This document shows, piece after piece, positions 50,901 to 64,000 of a DNA stretch of 64,000 nucleotides. Location of the stretch: assembly GCF_050948175.1 (NCBI RefSeq), contig NW_027490091.1, positions 868,001 through 932,000 of the forward strand. Direction: 5' to 3'. Source of the stretch: Xylocopa sonorina (taxonomy: Eukaryota; Arthropoda; Insecta; Hymenoptera; Apidae). Position 1 is the first letter of the stretch; every line of letters begins with the position of its first letter. Both the position numbers and the translations under genes were made by a program. The notes under the pieces are model-generated. The model did not search any database, was not told the DNA's origin, and saw nothing but the letters and a program-made list of their open reading frames with translations.

Positions 50901-53900
50901 TACGAATTTTAACTCTCGGTGGGAACTTTTTTCTTCAAACTACTGTCAATACTCAAATTTTAACTATTGTTTGAGATCTTTTTGTTAAACAATTGTAAAT
51001 AAACGAATTTTAATACTAGGTTGGAATTTTTTTCTTCAAACTATCGCATATACGAAATTTAACGCTCGGTAGGAATTTTTTGGTCAAGCTACCATCAATG
51101 TTCGAATTTTAACTCTCGGTGGGCACTTTTTTCTTCAAACTACTGTCAATATTCAGATTTTATCTATTGGTTGAAATCTCTTTGTCAAACAATCGTCAAT
51201 AAACGAATTTTCATACTAGGTTGGAATTTTTTTCTTCAAACTATTGCCTACATACGAAGTTCAACTCTCGGTGGGAATTTTTTGGTCAAACTACCGACAA
51301 TGTACGAATTTTAACTCTCGGTGGGCACTTTTTTCTTCAAACTACTGTCAATATTCAAATTTTATCTATTTGTTGATATCTTTTTGTCAAACATTCGTCA
51401 ATAAACGAATTTTTGAACTAGGTTGTAACTTTTTTCATCAAATTATCGCCTACATACGAAATTCAACTCTCGGTGGGAATTTTTTGGTCAAACTACCGTC
51501 AATGTACGAATTTTAACTCTCGGTGGGAACTTTTTTCTTCAAACTACTGTCAATACTCAAATTTTAACTATTGTTTGAGATCTTTTTGTTAAACAATTGT
51601 AAATAAACGAATTTTAATACTGGGTTGGAATTTTTTTCTTCAAACTATCGCATATACGAAATTTAACGCTCGGTAGGAATTTTTTGGTCAAGCTACCATC
51701 AATGTTCGAATTTTAACTCTCGGTGGGCACTTTTTTCTTCAAACTACTGTCAATATTCAGATTTTATCTATTGGTTGAAATCTTTTTGTCAAACAATCGT
51801 CAATAAACGAATTTTCATACTAGGTTGGAATTTTTTTCTTCAAACTATTGCCTACATACGAAGTTCAACTCTCGGTGGGAATTTTTTGGTCAAACTACCG
51901 ACAATGTACGAATTTTAACACTCGGTGGGCACTTTTCTCTTCAAACTACTGTCAATATTCAGATTTTAAATATTGGTTGAAATCTTTTTGTCAAACAGTC
52001 GTCAATAAACGAATTTTTATACTAGGTTGTAATTTTTTTCTACAAACTATCGCCTACATACGAAATTCAACTCTCGGTGGGAATTTTTTGGTCAAACTAC
52101 CGTCAATGTACGAATTTTGACTCTCGGTGGGAACTTTTTTCTTCAAACTACTGTCAATACTCAAATTTTAATTATTGTTTGAGATCTTTTTGTTAAACAA
52201 TTGCAAATAAACGAATTTTAATACTAGGTTGGAATTTTTTTCTTCAAACTATCGCATATACGAAATTTAACTCTCGGCAGGAATTTTTTGGTCAAGCTAC
52301 CGTCAATGTACGAATTTTAACTCTCGGTGGGAACTTTTTTCTTCAAACTACTGTCAATACTCAAATTTTAACTATTGTTTGAGATCTTTTTGTTAAACAA
52401 TTGTAAATAAACGAATTTTAATACTAGGTTGGAATTTTTTTCTTCAAACTATCGCATATACGAAATTTAACGCTCGGTAGGAATTTTTTGGTCAAGCTAC
52501 CATCAATGTTCGAATTTTAACTCTCGGTGGGCACTTTTTTCTTCAAACTACTGTCAATATTCAGATTTTATCTATTGGTTGAAATCTCTTTGTCAAACAA
52601 TCGTCAATAAACGAATTTTCATACTAGGTTGGAATTTTTTTCTTCAAACTATTGCCTACATACGAAGTTCAACTCTCGGTGGGAATTTTTTGGTCAAACT
52701 ACCGACAATGTACGAATTTTAACTCTCGGTGGGCACTTTTTTCTTCAAACTACTGTCAATATTCAGATTTTATCTATTGGTTGAAATCTCTTTGTCAAAC
52801 AATCGTCAATAAACGAATTTTCATACTAGGTTGGAATTTTTTTCTTCAAACTATTGCCTACATACGAAGTTCAACTCTCGGTGGGAATTTTTTGGTCAAA
52901 CTACCGACAATGTACGAATTTTAACTCTCGGTGGGCACTTTTTTCTTCAAACTACTGTCAATATTCAAATTTTATCTATTTGTTGATATCTTTTTGTCAA
53001 ACATTCGTCAATAAACGAATTTTTGAACTAGGTTGTAACTTTTTTCATCAAATTATCGCCTACATACGAAATTCAACTCTCGGTGGGAATTTTTTGGTCA
53101 AACTACCGTCAATGTACGAATTTTAACTCTCGGTGGGAACTTTTTTCTTCAAACTACTGTCAATACTCAAATTTTAACTATTGTTTGAGATCTTTTTGTT
53201 AAACAATTGTAAATAAACGAATTTTAATACTGGGTTGGAATTTTTTTCTTCAAACTATCGCATATACGAAATTTAACGCTCGGTAGGAATTTTTTGGTCA
53301 AGCTACCATCAATGTTCGAATTTTAACTCTCGGTGGGCACTTTTTTCTTCAAACTACTGTCAATATTCAGATTTTATCTATTGGTTGAAATCTTTTTGTC
53401 AAACAATCGTCAATAAACGAATTTTCATACTAGGTTGGAATTTTTTTCTTCAAACTATTGCCTACATACGAAGTTCAACTCTCGGTGGGAATTTTTTGGT
53501 CAAACTACCGACAATGTACGAATTTTAACACTCGGTGGGCACTTTTCTCTTCAAACTACTGTCAATATTCAGATTTTAAATATTGGTTGAAATCTTTTTG
53601 TCAAACAGTCGTCAATAAACGAATTTTTATACTAGGTTGTAATTTTTTTCTACAAACTATCGCCTACATACGAAATTCAACTCTCGGTGGGAATTTTTTG
53701 GTCAAACTACCGTCAATGTACGAATTTTGACTCTCGGTGGGAACTTTTTTCTTCAAACTACTGTCAATACTCAAATTTTAATTATTGTTTGAGATCTTTT
53801 TGTTAAACAATTGCAAATAAACGAATTTTAATACTAGGTTGGAATTTTTTTCTTCAAACTATCGCATATACGAAATTTAACTCTCGGCAGGAATTTTTTG

Positions 53901-56900
53901 GTCAAGCTACCATCAATGTTCGAATTTTAACTCACGGTGGGCACTTTTTTCTTCAAACTACTGTCAATATTCAAATTTTATCTATTGGTTGATATCTTTT
54001 TGTCAAACATTCGTCAATAAACGAATTTTTAAACTAGGTTGTAACTTTTTTCATCAAATTATCGCCTACATACGAAATTCAACTCTCGGTGGGAATTTTT
54101 TGGTCAAACTACCGTCAATGTACGAATTTTGACTCTCGGTGGGAACTTTTTTCTTCAAACTACTGTCAATACTCAAATTTTAACTATTGTTTGAGATCTT
54201 TTTGTTAAACAATTGTAAATAAACGAATTTTAATACTAGGTTGGAATTTTTTTCTTCAAACTATCGCATATACGAAATTTAACGCTCGGTAGGAATTTTT
54301 TGGTCAAGCTACCATCAATGTTCGAATTTTAACTCTCGGTGGGCACTTTTTTCTTCAAACTACTGTCAATATTCAGATTTTATCTATTGGTTGAAATCTC
54401 TTTGTCAAACAATCGTCAATAAACGAATTTTCATACTAGGTTGGAATTTTTTTCTTCAAACTATTGCCTACATACGAAGTTCAACTCTCGGTGGGAATTT
54501 TTTGGTCAAACTACCGACAATGTACGAATTTTAACTCTCGGTGGGCACTTTTTTCTTCAAACTACTGACAATATTCAAATTTTATCTATTTGTTGATATC
54601 TTTTTGTCAAACATTCGTCAATAAACGAATTTTTGAACTAGGTTGTAACTTTTTTCATCAAATTATCGCCTACATACGAAATTCAACTCTCGGTGGGAAT
54701 TTTTTGGTCAAACTACCGTCAATGTACGAATTTTAACTCTCGGTGGGAACTTTTTTCTTCAAACTACTGTCAATACTCAAATTTTAACTATTGTTTGAGA
54801 TCTTTTTGTTAAACAATTGTAAATAAACGAATTTTAATACTGGGTTGGAATTTTTTTCTTCAAACTATCGCATATACGAAATTTAACGCTCGGTAGGAAT
54901 TTTTTGGTCAAGCTACCATCAATGTTCGAATTTTAACTCTCGGTGGGCACTTTTTTCTTCAAACTACTGTCAATATTCAGATTTTATCTATTGGTTGAAA
55001 TCTTTTTGTCAAACAATCGTCAATAAACGAATTTTCATACTAGGTTGGAATTTTTTTCTTCAAACTATTGCCTACATACGAAGTTCAACTCTCGGTGGGA
55101 ATTTTTTGGTCAAACTACCGACAATGTACGAATTTTAACTCTCGGTGGGCACTTTTCTCTTCAAACTACTGTCAATATTCAGATTTTAAATATTGGTTGA
55201 AATCTTTTTGTCAAACAGTCGTCAATAAACGAATTTTTATACTAGGTTGTAATTTTTTTCTACAAACTATCGCCTACATACGAAATTCAACTCTCGGTGG
55301 GAATTTTTTGGTCAAACTACCGTCAATGTACGAATTTTGACTCTCGGTGGGAACTTTTTTCTTCAAACTACTGTCAATACTCAAATTTTAACTATTGTTT
55401 GAGATCTTTTTGTTAAACAATTGCAAATAAACGAATTTTAATACTAGGTTGGAATTTTTTTCTTCAAACTATCACATATACGAAATTTAACTCTCGGCAG
55501 GAATTTTTTGGTCAAACTACCGTCAATGTACGAATTTTAACTCTCGGTGGGCACTTTTTTCTTCAAACTACTGTCAATACTCAAATTTTATCTATTGGTT
55601 GATATTTTTTTGTCAAACATTCGTCGATAAACGAATTTTTAAACTAGGTTGTAACTTTTTTCATCAAATTATCGCCTACATACGAAATTCAACTCTCGGT
55701 GGGAATTTTTTGGTCAAACTACCGTCAATGTACGAATTTTGACTCTCGGTGGGAACTTTTTTCTTCAAACTACTGTCAATACTCAAATTTTAACTATTGT
55801 TTGAGATCTTTTTGTTAAACAATTGCAAATAAACGAATTTTAATACTAGGTTGGAATTTTTTTCTTCAAACTATCACATATACGAAATTTAACTCTCGGC
55901 AGGAATTTTTTGGTCAAACTACCGTCAATGTACGAATTTTAACTCTCGGTGGGCACTTTTTTCTTCAAACTACTGTCAATACTCAAATTTTATCTATTGG
56001 TTGATATTTTTTTGTCAAACATTCGTCGATAAACGAATTTTTAAACTAGGTTGTAACTTTTTTCATCAAATTATCGCCTACATACGAAATTCAACTCTCG
56101 GTGGGAATTTTTTGGTCAAACTACCGTCAATGTACGAATTTTGACTCTCGGTGGGAACTTTTTTCTTCAAACTACTGTCAATACTCAAATTTTAACTATT
56201 GTTTGAGATCTTTTTGTTAAACAATTGCAAATAAACGAATTTTAATACTAGGTTGGAATTTTTTTCTTCAAACTATCACATATACGAAATTTAACGCTTG
56301 GCAGGAATTTTTTGGTCAAACTACCGTCAATGTACGAATTTTAACTCTCGGTGGGAACTTTTTTCTTCAAACTACTGTCAATACTCAAATTTTAACTATT
56401 GTTTGAGATCTTTTTGTTAAACAATTGTAAATAAACGAATTTTAATACTGGGTTGGAATTTTTTTCTTCAAACTATCGCATATACGAAATTTAACGCTCG
56501 GTAGGAATTTTTTGGTCAAGCTACCATCAATGTTCGAATTTTAACTCTCGGTGGGCACTTTTTTCTTCAAACTACTGTCAATATTCAGATTTTATCTATT
56601 GGTTGAAATCTTTTTGTCAAACAATCGCCAATAAACGAATTTTCATACTAGGTTGGAATTTTTTTCTTCAAACTATTGCCTACATACGAAGTTCAACTCT
56701 CGGTGGGAATTTTTTGGTCAAACTACCGACAATGTACGAATTTTAACTCTCGGTGGGCACTTTTCTCTTCAAACTACTGTCAATATTCAGATTTTAAATA
56801 TTGGTTGAAATCTTTTTGTCAAACAGTCGTCAATAAACGAATTTTTATACTAGGTTGTAATTTTTTTCTACAAACTATCGCCTACATACGAAATTCAACT

Positions 56901-58000
56901 CTCGGTGGGAATTTTTTGGTCAAACTACCGTCAATGTACGAATTTTGACTCTCGGTGGGAACTTTTTTCTTCAAACTACTGTCAATACTCAAATTTTAAT
57001 TATTGTTTGAGATCTTTTTGTTAAACAATTGCAAATAAACGAATTTTAATACTAGGTTGGAATTTTTTTCTTCAAACTATCGCATATACGAAATTTAACT
57101 CTCGGCAGGAATTTTTTGGTCAAGCTACCATCAATGTTCGAATTTTAACTCACGGTGGGCACTTTTTTCTTCAAACTACTGTCAATATTCAAATTTTATC
57201 TATTGGTTGATATCTTTTTGTCAAACATTCGTCAATAAACGAATTTTTAAACTAGGTTGTAACTTTTTTCATCAAATTATCGCCTACATACGAAATTCAA
57301 CTCTCGGTGGGAATTTTTTGGTCAAACTACCGTCAATGTACGAATTTTGACTCTCGGTGGGAACTTTTTTCTTCAAACTACTGTCAATACTCAAATTTTA
57401 ACTATTGTTTGAGATCTTTTTGTTAAACAATTGCAAATAAACGAATTTTAATACTAGGTTGGAATTTTTTTCTTCAAACTATCACATATACGAAATTTAA
57501 CTCTCGGCAGGAATTTTTTGGTCAAACTACCGTCAATGTACGAATTTTAACTCTCGGTGGGCACTTTTTTCTTCAAACTACTGTCAATACTCAAATTTTA
57601 TCTATTGGTTGATATTTTTTTGTCAAACATTCGTCGATAAACGAATTTTTAAACTAGGTTGTAACTTTTTTCATCAAATTATCGCCTACATACGAAATTC
57701 AACTCTCGGTGGGAATTTTTTGGTCAAACTACCGTCAATGTACGAATTTTGACTCTCGGTGGGAACTTTTTTCTTCAAACTACTGTCAATACTCAAATTT
57801 TAACTATTGTTTGAGATCTTTTTGTTAAACAATTGCAAATAAACGAATTTTAATACTAGGTTGGAATTTTTTTCTTCAAACTATCACATATACGAAATTT
57901 AACGCTTGGCAGGAATTTTTTGGTCAAACTACCGTCAATGTACGAATTTTAACTCTCGGTGGGAACTTTTTTCTTCAAACTACAGTCAATACTCAAATTT
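47941..58000. repeat. HOR block 5: 5-monomer (1,005 bp) and 8-monomer (~1,610 bp) periods
   Basis: Trains start at 49234, 50239 and 51244 with exact 1,005-bp spacing. ACGATATTTAAC at 49647 and 50652 confirms two of the copies. The same pentamer occurs left of the transposon (41089 and 42094). After subtracting the element, 42094 and 49647 are about 5,030 bp apart, close to five pentamers. From 51848 an octamer takes over, with anchors at 51848, 53458, 55068 and 56676 (1,610, 1,610 and 1,608 bp). AACACTCGG and AATTATTG mark some of its copies. Confidence 0.72.
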
Positions 58001-61000
58001 TAACTATTGTTTGAGATCTTTCTGTTAAACAATTGTAAATAAACGAATTTTAATACTAGGTTGGAATTTTTTCCTTCAAACTATCGCCTATATACGAAAT
58101 TCAACTCTCGGTGGGAATTTTTTGGTCAAACTACCGTCAATGTACGAATTTTGACTCTCGGTGGGAACTTTTTTCTTCAAACTACTGTCAATACTCAAAT
58201 TTTAACTATTGTTTGAGATCTTTTTGTTAAACAATTGTAAATAAAGGAATTTTAATACTAGGTTGGAATTTTTTCCTTCAAACTATCGCCTATATACGAA
58301 ATTTAACTCTCGGTGGGAATTTTTTGGTCAAGCTACCGTCAATGTACGAATTTTAACTCTCGGTGGGCACTTTTTTCTTCAAACTACTGTCAATATTCAA
58401 ATTTTATCTATTGGTTGATATCTTTTTGTTAAACATTCGTCAGTAAACGAATTTTTAAACTAGGTTGTAACTTTCTTCATCAAATTATCGCCTACATACG
58501 AAATTCAACTCTCGGTGGGAATTTTTTGGTCAAGCTACCGTCAATGTACGAATTTTAACTCTCAGTGGGCACTTTTTTCTTCAAACTACTGTCAATATTC
58601 AAATTTTATCTATTGGTTGATACCTTTTTGTTAAACATTCGTCAGTAAACGAATTTTTAAACTAGGTTGTAACTTTTTTCATCAAATTATCGCCTACATA
58701 CGAAATTCAACTCTCGGTGGGAATTTTTTGGTCAAGCTACCGTCAATGTACGAATTTTGACTCTCGGTGGGAACTTTTTTCTTCAAACTACTGTCAATAC
58801 TCAAATTTTAACTATTGTTTGAGATCTTTTTGTTAAACAATTGTAAATAAACGAATTTTAATACTAGGTTGGAATTTTTTCCTTCAAACTATCGCCTATA
58901 TACGAAATTTAACTCTCGGTGGGAATTTTTTGGTCAAGCTACCGTCAATGTACGAATTTTAACTCTCGGTGGGCACTTTTTTCTTCAAACTACTGTCAAT
59001 ATTCAAATTTTATCTATTGGTTGATACCTTTTTGTTAAACATTCGTCAGTAAACGAATTTTTAAACTAGGTTGTAACTTTTTTCATCAAATTATCGCCTA
59101 CATACGAAATTCAACTCTCGGTGGGAATTTTTTGGTCAAGCTACCGTCAATGTACGAATTTTGACTCTCGGTGGGAACTTTTTTCTTCAAACTACTGTCA
59201 ATACTCAAATTTTAACAATTGTTTGAGATCTTTTTGTTAAACAATTGCAAATAAACGAATTTTAATACTAGGTTGGAATTTTTTTCTTCAAACTATCGCA
59301 TATACGAAATTTAACTCTCGGCAGGAATTTTTTGGTCAAGCTACCATCAATGTTCGAATTTTAACTCTCGGTGGGCACTTTTTTCTTCAAACTACTGTCA
59401 ATATTCAGATTTTATCTATTGGTTGAAATCTTTTTGTCAAACAATCGTCAATAAACAAATTTTCATACTAGGTTGGAATTTTTTTCTTCAAACTATTGCC
59501 TACATACGAAATTCAACTCTCGGTGGGAATTTTTTGGTCAAACTACCGACAATGTACGAATTTTAACTCTCGGTGGGCACTTTTCTCTTCAAACTACTGT
59601 CAATATTCATATTTTAACTATTGGTTGAAATCTTTTTGTCAACAATCGTCAATAGATGAATTTTAATACTAGGTTGGAATTTTTTCCTTCAAACTATCGC
59701 CTATATACGAAATTTAACTCTCGGTGGGAATTTTTTGGTCAAGCTACCGTCAATGTACGAATTTTAACTCTCGGTGGGCACTTTTTTCTTCAAACTACTG
59801 TCAATATTCAAATTTTATCTATTGGTTGATACCTTTTTGTTAAACATTCGTCAGTAAACGAATTTTTAAACTAGGTTGTAACTTTTTTCATCAAATTATC
59901 GCCTACATACGAAATTCAACTCTCGGTGGGAATTTTTTGGTCAAGCTACCGTCAATGTACGAATTTTGACTCTCGGTGGGAACTTTTTTCTTCAAACTAC
60001 TGTCAATACTCAAATTTTAACTATTGTTTGAGATCTTTTTGTTAAACAATTGCAAATAAACGAATTTTAATACTAGGTTGGAATTTTTTTCTTCAAACTA
60101 TCGCATATACGAAATTTAACTCTCGGCAGGAATTTTTTGGTCAAGCTACCATCAATGTTCGAATTTTAACTCTCGGTGGGCACTTTTTTCTTCAAACTAC
60201 TGTCAATATTCAGATTTTATCTATTGGTTGAAATCTTTTTGTCAAACAATCGTCAATAAACAAATTTTCATACTAGGTTGGAATTTTTTTCATCAAATTA
60301 TCGCCTACATACGAAATTCAACTCTCGGTGGGAATTTTTTGGTCAAGCTACCGTCAATGTACGAATTTTGACTCTCGGTGGGAACTTTTTTCTTCAAACT
60401 ACTGTCAATACTCAAATTTTAATTATTGTTTGAGATCTTTTTGTTAAACAATTGCAAATAAACGAATTTTAATACTAGGTTGGAATTTTTTTCTTCAAAC
60501 TATCGCATATACGAAATTTAACTCTCGGCAGGAATTTTTTGGTCAAGCTACCGTCAATGTACGAATTTTAACTCTCGGTGGGAACTTTTTTCTTCAAACT
60601 ACTGTCAATACTCAAATTTTAACTATTGTTTGAGATCTTTTTGTTAAACAATTGTAAATAAACGAATTTTAATACTAGGTTGGAATTTTTTTCTTCAAAC
60701 TATCGCATATACGAAATTTAACGCTCGGTAGGAATTTTTTGGTCAAGCTACCATCAATGTTCGAATTTTAACTCTCGGTGGGCACTTTTTTCTTCAAACT
60801 ACTGTCAATATTCAGATTTTATCTATTGGTTGAAATCTCTTTGTCAAACAATCGTCAATAAACGAATTTTCATACTAGGTTGGAATTTTTTTCTTCAAAC
60901 TATTGCCTACATACGAAGTTCAACTCTCGGTGGGAATTTTTTGGTCAAACTACCGACAATGTACGAATTTTAACTCTCGGTGGGCACTTTTTTCTTCAAA

Positions 61001-64000
61001 CTACTGTCAATATTCAAATTTTATCTATTTGTTGATATCTTTTTGTCAAACATTCGTCAATAAACGAATTTTTGAACTAGGTTGTAACTTTTTTCATCAA
61101 ATTATCGCCTACATACGAAATTCAACTCTCGGTGGGAATTTTTTGGTCAAACTACCGTCAATGTACGAATTTTAACTCTCGGTGGGAACTTTTTTCTTCA
61201 AACTACTGTCAATACTCAAATTTTAACTATTGTTTGAGATCTTTTTGTTAAACAATTGTAAATAAACGAATTTTAATACTGGGTTGGAATTTTTTTCTTC
61301 AAACTATCGCATATACGAAATTTAACGCTCGGTAGGAATTTTTTGGTCAAGCTACCATCAATGTTCGAATTTTAACTCTCGGTGGGCACTTTTTTCTTCA
61401 AACTACTGTCAATATTCAGATTTTATCTATTGGTTGATACCTTTTTGTTAAACATTCGTCAGTAAACGAATTTTTAAACTAGGTTGTAACTTTTTTCATC
61501 AAATTATCGCCTACATACGAAATTCAACTCTCGGTGGGAATTTTTTGGTCAAGCTACCGTCAATGTACGAATTTTGACTCTCGGTGGGAACTTTTTTCTT
61601 CAAACTACTGTCAATACTCAAATTTTAACTATTGTTTGAGATCTTTTTGTTAAACAATTGCAAATAAACGAATTTTAATACTAGGTTGGAATTTTTTTCT
61701 TCAAACTATCGCATATACGAAATTTAACTCTCGGCAGGAATTTTTTGGTCAAGCTACCATCAATGTTCGAATTTTAACTCTCGGTGGGCACTTTTTTCTT
61801 CAAACTACTGTCAATATTCAGATTTTATCTATTGGTTGAAATCTTTTTGTCAAACAATCGTCAATAAACAAATTTTCATACTAGGTTGGAATTTTTTTCT
61901 TCAAACTATTGCCTACATACGAAATTCAACTCTCGGTGGGAATTTTTTGGTCAAACTACCGACAATGTACGAATTTTAACTCTCGGTGGGCACTTTTCTC
62001 TTCAAACTACTGTCAATATTCAGATTTTAAATATTGGTTGAAATCTTTTTGTCAAACAGTCGTCAATAAACGAATTTTTATACTAGGTTGTAATTTTTTT
62101 CTACAAACTATCGCCTACATACGAAATTCAACTCTCGGTGGGAATTTTTTGGTCAAACTACCGTCAATGTACGAATTTTGACTCTCGGTGGGAACTTTTT
62201 TCTTCAAACTACTGTCAATACTCAAATTTTAATTATTGTTTGAGATCTTTTTGTTAAACAATTGCAAGTAAACGAATTTTAATACTAGGTTGGAATTTTT
62301 TTCTTCAAACTATCGCATATACGAAATTTAACTCTCGGCAGGAATTTTTTGGTCAAGCTACCGTCAATGTACGAATTTTAACTCTCGGTGGGAACTTTTT
62401 TCTTCAAACTACTGTCAATACTCAAATTTTAACTATTGTTTGAGATCTTTTTGTTAAACAATTGTAAATAAACGAATTTTAATACTAGGTTGGAATTTTT
62501 TTCTTCAAACTATCGCATATACGAAATTTAACGCTCGGTAGGAATTTTTTGGTCAAGCTACCATCAATGTTCGAATTTTAACTCTCGGTGGGCACTTTTT
62601 TCTTCAAACTACTGTCAATATTCAGATTTTATCTATTGGTTGAAATCTCTTTGTCAAACAATCGTCAATAAACGAATTTTCATACTAGGTTGGAATTTTT
62701 TTCTTCAAACTATTGCCTACATACGAAGTTCAACTCTCGGTGGGAATTTTTTGGTCAAACTACCGACAATGTACGAATTTTAACTCTCGGTGGGCACTTT
62801 TTTCTTCAAACTACTGTCAATATTCAAATTTTATCTATTTGTTGATATCTTTTTGTCAAACATTCGTCAATAAACGAATTTTTGAACTAGGTTGTAACTT
62901 TTTTCATCAAATTATCGCCTACATACGAAATTCAACTCTCGGTGGGAATTTTTTGGTCAAACTACCGTCAATGTACGAATTTTAACTCTCGGTGGGAACT
63001 TTTTTCTTCAAACTACTGTCAATACTCAAATTTTAACTATTGTTTGAGATCTTTTTGTTAAACAATTGTAAATAAACGAATTTTAATACTGGGTTGGAAT
63101 TTTTTTCTTCAAACTATCGCATATACGAAATTTAACGCTCGGTAGGAATTTTTTGGTCAAGCTACCATCAATGTTCGAATTTTAACTCTCGGTGGGCACT
63201 TTTTTCTTCAAACTACTGTCAATATTCAGATTTTATCTATTGGTTGAAATCTTTTTGTCAAACAATCGTCAATAAACGAATTTTCATACTAGGTTGGAAT
63301 TTTTTTCTTCAAACTATTGCCTACATACGAAGTTCAACTCTCGGTGGGAATTTTTTGGTCAAACTACCGACAATGTACGAATTTTAACACTCGGTGGGCA
63401 CTTTTCTCTTCAAACTACTGTCAATATTCAGATTTTAAATATTGGTTGAAATCTTTTTGTCAAACAGTCGTCAATAAACGAATTTTTATACTAGGTTGTA
63501 ATTTTTTTCTACAAACTATCGCCTACATACGAAATTCAACTCTCGGTGGGAATTTTTTGGTCAAACTACCGTCAATGTACGAATTTTGACTCTCGGTGGG
63601 AACTTTTTTCTTCAAACTACTGTCAATACTCAAATTTTAATTATTGTTTGAGATCTTTTTGTTAAACAATTGCAAATAAACGAATTTTAATACTAGGTTG
63701 GAATTTTTTTCTTCAAACTATCGCATATACGAAATTTAACTCTCGGCAGGAATTTTTTGGTCAAGCTACCATCAATGTTCGAATTTTAACTCACGGTGGG
63801 CACTTTTTTCTTCAAACTACTGTCAATATTCAAATTTTATCTATTGGTTGATATCTTTTTGTCAAACATTCGTCAATAAACGAATTTTTAAACTAGGTTG
63901 TAACTTTTTTCATCAAATTATCGCCTACATACGAAATTCAACTCTCGGTGGGAATTTTTTGGTCAAACTACCGTCAATGTACGAATTTTGACTCTCGGTG
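58000..64000. repeat. HOR block 6: mixed monomer types with a 9-monomer (1,810 bp) period
   Basis: Anchors at 60903 and 62713 are 1,810 bp apart. The AATTATTG variant at about 60421 and 62231 has the same spacing. A GATACC variant of the C sub-repeat occurs only between about 58.6 and 61.4 kb, in four copies, which marks a locally spread type. The block also contains a closely related unoccupied counterpart of the transposon insertion site. Confidence 0.65.
58399..58405. other. Unoccupied paralogous target site (AAATTTT)
   Basis: The stretch 58080-58500 matches the satellite on both sides of the transposon, including the CCTATATACG D type on the left and the CAGTAA and CTTTCTTCATC variants on the right. 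It shows what the locus looked like before insertion: CAATATTCAAATTTTATC. It differs from the left flank by private changes (AAATAAAGG versus AAATTAACG near 58245 and 45254). Confidence 0.75.

Larger units (their letters stand above)
47941..64000. repeat. Satellite array, right part (about 80 monomers of ~201 bp)
   Basis: The same satellite continues beyond the transposon in the same orientation and in the same monomer phase. The left part stops at the end of a B sub-repeat and this part starts with the next C sub-repeat. It runs off the window edge. No gene is seen here. Variants such as GATACC (restricted to about 58.6-61.4 kb), AATTATTG and AACACTCGG mark local higher-order repeats. The monomer types next to the transposon are the same as those on its left, so the two parts were one array before the insertion. 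Confidence 0.97.

Noticed and set aside
936..63589. Dozens of near-identical 60-101-codon open frames (for example 936-1181, 13174-13446, 63317-63589)
   Set aside because: They begin at GTG or TTG, not ATG. They recur in register with a ~201-bp (3 x 67) satellite and vary only as the monomers do. They end at stops inside the repeat. No domain, promoter or codon pattern supports translation in a eukaryote.
1..64000. CENP-B-box-like or telomeric motif in the satellite
   Set aside because: I did not find a convincing CENP-B box or TTAGG/TTAGGG tandem repeats on either strand.

Overview
The window is almost entirely one satellite-DNA array. It is interrupted once, by a 2,523-bp DNA transposon at 45418-47940. 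The satellite covers about 61.5 kb, roughly 306 tandem monomers of about 201 bp, all in the same orientation. I see no host gene, RNA gene, CRISPR array or telomeric repeat. The organism is a eukaryote. The transposase type (an IS5/PIF-like DDE enzyme with a SWIM zinc finger) and the target-site behaviour point to an invertebrate, perhaps an arthropod, but the sequence does not fix the species. A pericentromeric or centromeric location is plausible but not shown.

The satellite is organised on three levels. Each 201-bp monomer is four diverged sub-repeats (A, B, C, D) of 49-51 bp. The sub-repeats share a C/T-rich start, a T-run near the first third and an A/G-AATTTT-like end. Monomers differ by diagnostic substitutions and form higher-order repeats (HORs) whose period changes along the window. 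At 1-13.1 kb the periods are 3, 14 and 17 monomers. At 13.1-24.4 kb they are 10, 16 and 26. At 24.4-33 kb they are 11, 13 and 16. At 33-45.4 kb they are 5, 6 and 16. At 47.9-58 kb they are 5 and 8, and at 58-64 kb there is a 9-monomer period and mixed types. This is the pattern expected from repeated unequal exchange. One monomer (25876-26014) is only 139 bp and carries a rearrangement scar with a small inverted repeat.

The transposon has 629-bp terminal inverted repeats that differ at only four positions, and an internal region of 1,265 bp. The internal region holds a transposase gene broken by a one-base loss in an A10 run and lacking its N-terminal part. The three catalytic acidic residues can still be located: the first D in the upstream fragment, the second D and the E in the 343-codon ORF. 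The ORF ends with a CxC...CxH SWIM zinc finger. The element lies exactly between AAA and TTT of a satellite AAATTT site, with no target-site duplication. This is the hallmark of the Spy group in the PIF/Harbinger-ISL2EU-Spy assemblage. A near-identical unoccupied site at 58399-58405 in the same array supports this reading.

The many 60-101-codon open frames in the satellite begin with GTG or TTG and recur with the repeat. I treat them as by-products of a repeat length near 3 x 67 and not as genes.
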